Positions 6,827 through 9,735 of a stretch of 9,735 bases of DNA are shown here, piece by piece (the stretch's first letter is position 1; each line of letters starts with the position of its first letter). The position numbers and the translations under genes are program-made. The notes under the pieces are model-generated. The model had not been told where the DNA came from and made no database searches. It was given only the letters and a program-made list of their open reading frames with translations. Source of the stretch: an uncultured Anaerolineaceae bacterium. GTDB taxonomy: Bacteria; Chloroflexota; Anaerolineae; Anaerolineales; Anaerolineaceae. The stretch is taken from assembly GCA_937920255.1 (NCBI GenBank), contig CALDSL010000139.1, positions 1 through 9,735 on the forward strand, in the 5' to 3' direction.

Positions 6827-6867
6827 CCTCCTTTCCCGGCGGCCGGTGAGTTCGCCCGGCCGCCGGG
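6827..6867 (-). promoter_or_regulatory. GC-rich 12-bp hairpin directly upstream of a strong Shine-Dalgarno site
   Basis: CCCGGCGGCCGG (6835-6846) and CCGGCCGCCGGG (6856-6867) are perfect inverses with a 9-base loop. On the coding (minus) strand the hairpin begins 11 bases after the stop of the 54-residue gene and ends immediately before AAAGGAGG (6834-6827) of the adaptor-like gene. There is no T-run, so it is not a typical terminator. It could isolate the ribosome-binding site from upstream structure, slow transcription or translation, or mark an RNA processing point. Confidence 0.6.
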
Positions 6868-6878
6868 CTGTCTGCGGT

Positions 6879-7043
6879 TTATTCGATGTACTTCCTGCCC
6901 TCGGCGGTGATGATCACCACCCGCCCATCCGGGCGCACACCCCACGCCAGCAGCCGGTCAGGGTCCGCGCCGTGCTGCTGCGCCAGCCGCCGCGCGCGTT
7001 CCAGCGCGCCGTCCGCGGCCGGCTTTTTGGGCTTCGCGCTCAC
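6879..7043 (-). CDS. Small conserved-looking phage protein of unknown function (54 residues)
   Basis: The start is taken as GTG 7043, which overlaps the previous stop as GTGA (7040-7043) and suggests coupled translation; AGGA lies directly before it, too close to be an ideal site. The open frame extends further upstream to 7259, but that part lies over the holin-like gene and is a Gly/Ala/Arg-rich frame shadow. The protein has a basic N-terminus (SAKPKKPA), a helix (GALERARRLAQQHG) and a beta hairpin ending (WGVRPDGRVVIITAEGRKYIE). Small proteins ending in such a PDG-x-VV-x-I strand pair are, as I recall, common in Chloroflexota prophages. No function can be assigned. Confidence 0.6.
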   Translation of the reverse strand: MSAKPKKPAADGALERARRLAQQHGADPDRLLAWGVRPDGRVVIITAEGRKYIE

Positions 7044-7297
7044 TCCTGGCCGCTTTCTTTCGGCGGTTTGGTCTGCGCCGGCGCATGGCGCAGGATGCTG
7101 ATACTGCGCGGCCGCGGCAGGCCTGCATCTTCCACCGCTACGCCCAGCATGTAGCCCACCAGCACCACCACCAGCGAGGTGATCTGGTCTTCGTCCAGCG
7201 GGAATTCCGGCCGGTAGGCCTTGAGGATGATCATCCCCAAGCCCACCACCGCCGCCCAAAACTTGCGCGACGACAGCAAATGCTTCAGTTTTTCCAT
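7040..7297 (-). CDS. Small two-helix membrane protein, holin-like
   Basis: This 85-residue protein starts at ATG 7297, with GGAGG six bases upstream. A basic N-terminus (MEKLKHLLSSRKF) leads into a first membrane helix (about 13-28). A short acidic loop (PEFPLDEDQ) follows, then a second helix (about 39-58) and a polar, Pro-rich tail. Size, charge pattern and two helices fit class II-type holins, which open the cytoplasmic membrane at lysis, and the many small phage membrane proteins of unproven function with an SRKFW start. The position is unusual for a holin: it follows the capsid gene and has no endolysin beside it in this window. It could instead be a structural or membrane-docking protein. 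It overlaps the next gene by four bases. Confidence 0.6.
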   Translation of the reverse strand: MEKLKHLLSSRKFWAAVVGLGMIILKAYRPEFPLDEDQITSLVVVLVGYMLGVAVEDAGLPRPRSISILRHAPAQTKPPKESGQE

Positions 7298-7364
7298 TGG
7301 GTTCCTCCGTGTTTGATCATTGATTTGTTGGAATTGCGATGCGTGGATTCTGTGTGGTGATGCT

Positions 7365-7475
7365 CCACCCCCCTCTGTCCCCCCAAATCGCTGAAAAGCG
7401 CGATTTGGAGGGAAGATTGCGACTCTCCCTCCAAATCGCGCTCTTTGCGATTTGGGGGGAGCGGGAGGGGGGTGG
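7365..7475. repeat. Nested 111-bp palindromic repeat just after the capsid gene
   Basis: Three stem segments pair in order: 7365-7375 (CCACCCCCCTC) with 7465-7475; 7379-7391 (CCCCCCAAATCGC) with 7447-7459; and 7397-7413 (AGCGCGATTTGGAGGGA) with 7426-7442. All three are exact, separated by small internal loops, with a 12-base central loop. Each half can also fold alone, because CCAAATCGC and GCGATTTGG occur within it, so a cruciform and two separate hairpins are alternatives. The element ends one base from the capsid stop codon (TAA, 7479-7477). No T-run follows. It looks like a dispersed intergenic repeat that has settled in the operon, possibly acting as an RNA-stabilising structure after the capsid message. 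The rest of the gap (7298-7364) shows no further feature beyond the next gene's Shine-Dalgarno site. Confidence 0.8.
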
Positions 7476-7476
7476 G

Positions 7477-9432
7477 TTACCCCGCCACGTTATTCTTATG
7501 CAGCGGGCGAAAATCGTTCACCCACACCGTCAGGAAATGGCGCACCTTCAGCCGGTGCTCGTCGTTGGTGAACACCGCCGGGCTGTGCTCATCCCCGGCG
7601 ATGAACACCTCGGGCATGATCCCAAACCGCTCGCCCACGAAAATGGCCGGAGCCACGCGCGGATCGCACACCGCCGCCCAGTTTGTCGCGTCAGTCCATT
7701 CCGGCACGGTGATTACATCCCCCGGCTGGCCGCGCTGCATGTTCTCGCTGTAGATGTTGGCCGCGTTCTCCAGCGCCGGATACAGGATCTTCATCCCCGC
7801 CAGTTGCAGGGCGCGCGGCACCAGCAGGTAGCGCGGGTTGATGGCCATGCGCGGCCCCACGCCGATGTCCTCCCCGGCGTTGCGTACCAGCATGGGCTGG
7901 TTGTACACCGCGGTGCAGGCCGCGTCCCACTCGGCCGCGCTCAGCGCGCCGGTGCGCAGGTTGGCGTGGCCGCCAGCGGTGGTCACCGCCGTGGCGTTGA
8001 ACAGCGCGCCTGTGTCGGCCAGCACCGGCCCGGTGTGGCTGTTATCGGTGAAGACAGCCGCCACCAGCGAGGAGATGTTGCGCAGCCCGGCGCTGGCCAG
8101 CTCGCGCGGGTAGGCGCGCAGTTTGCGCGTCTCATCCCGGTCGATCAGTTCCAGCGTCAGCGGAATATAGCCGCCGTACTTGACGAATTCCGCCGTCTCG
8201 GCCGAATCCCCCACGTACAGCTCGGGGTAGGCCTCGCCCTCGTCCACCGCGGGCAGGCTGCCCACCGTGCCCACCAGCGTGCCGGTCACCTGGTTGACGC
8301 TGTCGAAATGCTCCACGCTCACCACGCGCTCCCACCAGTCGTAGCCGGCGCGGCCCAGTTCGCGCCAGCGGTTGACCACCACCTTGTTCATCGCGTTCTT
8401 CACCAGCCCGGTGAAGTCGGCGGTGGTGGCCAGCCGCGCCCGCTCGGGGTAGTAGCCGCCGTGCAGGTCGTAGTCGCCGGTGAGGGTCAGGTACAGTTCG
8501 CGCACGCCCGAAAGCCGCGCTACCTGCAGGGTTTGCTGCTCGCGCTCGCGCGGCGCGCCGAACAGGTCGTCCACCGCGGCCTGGAGCTGGTCGTGCGTGT
8601 CGGCCATGCCGCTGATGCGCGGCCCCTGAACCGCCCCGGCACCGCTCAGCGCCGAAATCAGCGCGCGGCCGTCTTCCACCGCTTTGGCCAGCGCCTCGGG
8701 CGCGAACGCCTGCCCGCCAAACTGCTTGCGGATGCTATCCTGCACCGGCTGCGGCAGCCGCGAGGCCGCCAGCGTGGTCTCCAGCAGGTAGCTGGAAAGC
8801 TGTACCGCCAGGGGTTCGTCCTGGGCCTGTTCGGCCTTCGGTGCCTGCGTTTCTTGCGTCTCCATCGTCATTGTTCCTCCTGTTGCTTGGCTCAAATAGG
8901 GTTCCATCCCTGCCGCCAGCGGCAGGCGGCGCACAAAGGCGCCCCCGCGGGCCGGGTGGTACACCAGGTCCACGGAATACACGCGCACAATCTCGCTGAT
9001 CTCCTTTCCCTTGGCCACAAAGCCGATATCCGCCGAAAAGCCCACCCGCGGCCCGCCCGCGCCGTCGCTCGCGAGAAGGTCGCGCCCCAGCGCGTCTACC
9101 AGCCCGCCGGCCGGCCCCAGCGTGCGCAACCGCAGCCGGATGCCCTGCGCGGTCTCATCCCACGCCGGCTGGTTGAACACCCCGCCCAGGTCGCGCACGC
9201 TGCGCCCCGGCTGGTGCTGCGGGCTGCTGGCGTGATCCACAAAGCACTCCACGCCGTCCCACAGCGCCAGGCTACGCCGCAGCACGTCTGGCCGGAACAG
9301 CCAGCCGTTGCCGCTGCCCGCGGTGATGGCCAACACATCGAACTGCCCCGCCGATCCGTCGCTGGCCGCTTTTTCGCCGGCTGGCGCCAGCGGCTGCAAA
9401 CCAAAGAACGCCCGCTGCTCTTCCGCGCTCAT
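7477..9432 (-). CDS. Fused phage capsid maturation protease and major capsid protein
   Basis: This 651-residue protein has two parts. Residues about 25-175 look like a prohead serine protease: CFVDHAS with candidate catalytic His67, VGFSAD with candidate Ser133, and a closing strand VYSVDLVYHPARGGAFVRRL. Residues about 188-300 are polar and helical, as expected for a scaffold (delta-like) segment. Residues about 305-651 resemble HK97-fold major capsid proteins, most like the Mu gpT group: WWERVVSVEHFDSVNQV, EGEAYPELYVGDSAETAEFVKYGGYIPLTLELIDRD split over strands, an IDRDETRKLRAYPRELASAGL spine-type segment in pieces, and the C-terminus KVRHFLTVWVNDFRPLHKN. The protease would trim the scaffold during capsid maturation. 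The start, ATG 9432, overlaps the previous stop as ATGA and has AGGAG sites just upstream. An internal in-frame start at 8871 may give a separate capsid product. Family naming is by pattern recall. Confidence 0.75.
   Translation of the reverse strand: MSAEEQRAFFGLQPLAPAGEKAASDGSAGQFDVLAITAGSGNGWLFRPDVLRRSLALWDGVECFVDHASSPQHQPGRSVRDLGGVFNQPAWDETAQGIRLRLRTLGPAGGLVDALGRDLLASDGAGGPRVGFSADIGFVAKGKEISEIVRVYSVDLVYHPARGGAFVRRLPLAAGMEPYLSQATGGTMTMETQETQAPKAEQAQDEPLAVQLSSYLLETTLAASRLPQPVQDSIRKQFGGQAFAPEALAKAVEDGRALISALSGAGAVQGPRISGMADTHDQLQAAVDDLFGAPREREQQTLQVARLSGVRELYLTLTGDYDLHGGYYPERARLATTADFTGLVKNAMNKVVVNRWRELGRAGYDWWERVVSVEHFDSVNQVTGTLVGTVGSLPAVDEGEAYPELYVGDSAETAEFVKYGGYIPLTLELIDRDETRKLRAYPRELASAGLRNISSLVAAVFTDNSHTGPVLADTGALFNATAVTTAGGHANLRTGALSAAEWDAACTAVYNQPMLVRNAGEDIGVGPRMAINPRYLLVPRALQLAGMKILYPALENAANIYSENMQRGQPGDVITVPEWTDATNWAAVCDPRVAPAIFVGERFGIMPEVFIAGDEHSPAVFTNDEHRLKVRHFLTVWVNDFRPLHKNNVAG
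8863..8881 (-). promoter_or_regulatory. Internal Shine-Dalgarno site and in-frame ATG starts within the protease-capsid gene
   Basis: On the coding strand AGGAGG (8881-8876) is followed after four bases by ATG (8871-8869, codon 188) and after ten bases by a second ATG (8865-8863, codon 190). Both are in the frame of the long gene. The site lies exactly between the end of the protease domain (near residue 175) and the scaffold/capsid part. Starting here would give a product of 464 or 462 residues carrying scaffold and capsid only. Nested in-frame starts of this kind are known for Mu I/Z and lambda C/Nu3. Confidence 0.55.
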
Positions 9433-9735
9433 CGCTCCTTTGCTCCTTCCCAGCGCGCCGCGCCGCTGCCGCCCTTCACCGCGCCGCTTTCGCCGTCCAC
9501 TTCCACGCCGGCCGGGCGCCTCGCCCGGCCCGGCCGCGCCCCACGCGTCACGCCCGCCCTCCGCCCGCGCGCCAGCATGGCCTCCACGTCCACCACCTCA
9601 CCCGCGAAACGGTACGCCAGCCGCAGCAACTCGCCGTCGTCGATCAGCGCGCGGTCGCGCAGGCTGCTGAAGGCCGAGACCGCCGTCGAAGCCGCCACCG
9701 CCAGCGCGGCGTTGTCGCGCGCGCTCACGTCCGCC
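9429..9735 (-). CDS. C-terminal end of a probable phage portal protein (5' part outside window)
   Basis: The frame is open to the window edge and the GTG at 9728 has no convincing Shine-Dalgarno site (only GGCGGA with one base between), so this is taken as the tail end of a longer gene. The visible residues hold two helical stretches (NAALAVAASTAVSAFSSLRD and DDGELLRLAYRFAGEVVDV, then EAMLARG), followed by a Gly/Arg-rich disordered end. Portal proteins of tailed phages often end in helices of this kind, and portal is the gene usually found immediately before protease and capsid. It overlaps the next gene by four bases (ATGA). The assignment rests more on gene order than on sequence; another head-morphogenesis protein is possible. 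Confidence 0.45.
   Translation of the reverse strand, partial: ADVSARDNAALAVAASTAVSAFSSLRDRALIDDGELLRLAYRFAGEVVDVEAMLARGRRAGVTRGARPGRARRPAGVEVDGESGAVKGGSGAARWEGAKER

Noticed and set aside
7044..7259. N-terminal extension of the 54-residue gene
   Set aside because: It lies within the holin-like gene in another frame and is a Gly/Ala/Arg-rich shadow; the GTGA overlap at 7040-7043 gives a more sensible start.
1..9735. CRISPR array, tRNA, rRNA or integrase/att sites
   Set aside because: No regularly spaced direct repeats, no cloverleaf or rRNA-like stretches and no recombinase frame were seen in the window.

Overview
The window is GC-rich and reads as bacterial chromosome of the Chloroflexota/Anaerolineae type. 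This placement is an inference from protein style (a Pro/Thr/Ala-rich sortase linker, a Thr-rich surface-protein stalk, characteristic tail-protein sequences) and from abundant small palindromic repeats; no phylogenetic marker is present.

Left third (1-3256, plus strand): a two-gene cell-surface module. The first gene is the 3' part of a large acidic surface protein. It has seven cysteine-bracketed beta-sandwich-like repeats in a three-domain super-period of 774 bp, then a Thr-rich stalk, LPxTG-like motifs, a membrane helix and a basic tail. After a 240-bp gap packed with inverted repeats comes a sortase gene with the catalytic His, Cys and Arg visible. The natural reading is a substrate-sortase pair.

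Right two thirds (3222-9735, minus strand): a phage structural gene cluster. In transcription order it holds the C-terminal end of a probable portal protein (cut by the window edge), a single long gene fusing a capsid maturation protease to an HK97-fold-type major capsid protein, a small two-helix (holin-like) membrane protein, a 54-residue protein, a head-tail adaptor-like protein, and two large beta-rich tail or receptor-binding-type proteins. The coding gaps are small: two ATGA/GTGA overlaps, a 7-bp gap and good Shine-Dalgarno sites point to one operon. No integrase, terminase, tail tube, tape measure or lysin lies in the window, so its integration state and completeness cannot be judged here. 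The last tail gene runs 35 bp into the 3' end of the sortase gene, so the two clusters meet tail to tail with no spacer.

The points most worth a second look are: (1) a strong Shine-Dalgarno site with in-frame ATGs inside the protease-capsid fusion, suggesting that a separate scaffold-capsid product is also made; (2) the nested perfect palindromes upstream of the sortase; (3) palindromic repeat elements sitting in the gaps of the phage operon, which suggest long residence in the chromosome; and (4) the tail-to-tail overlap at the phage/host junction.
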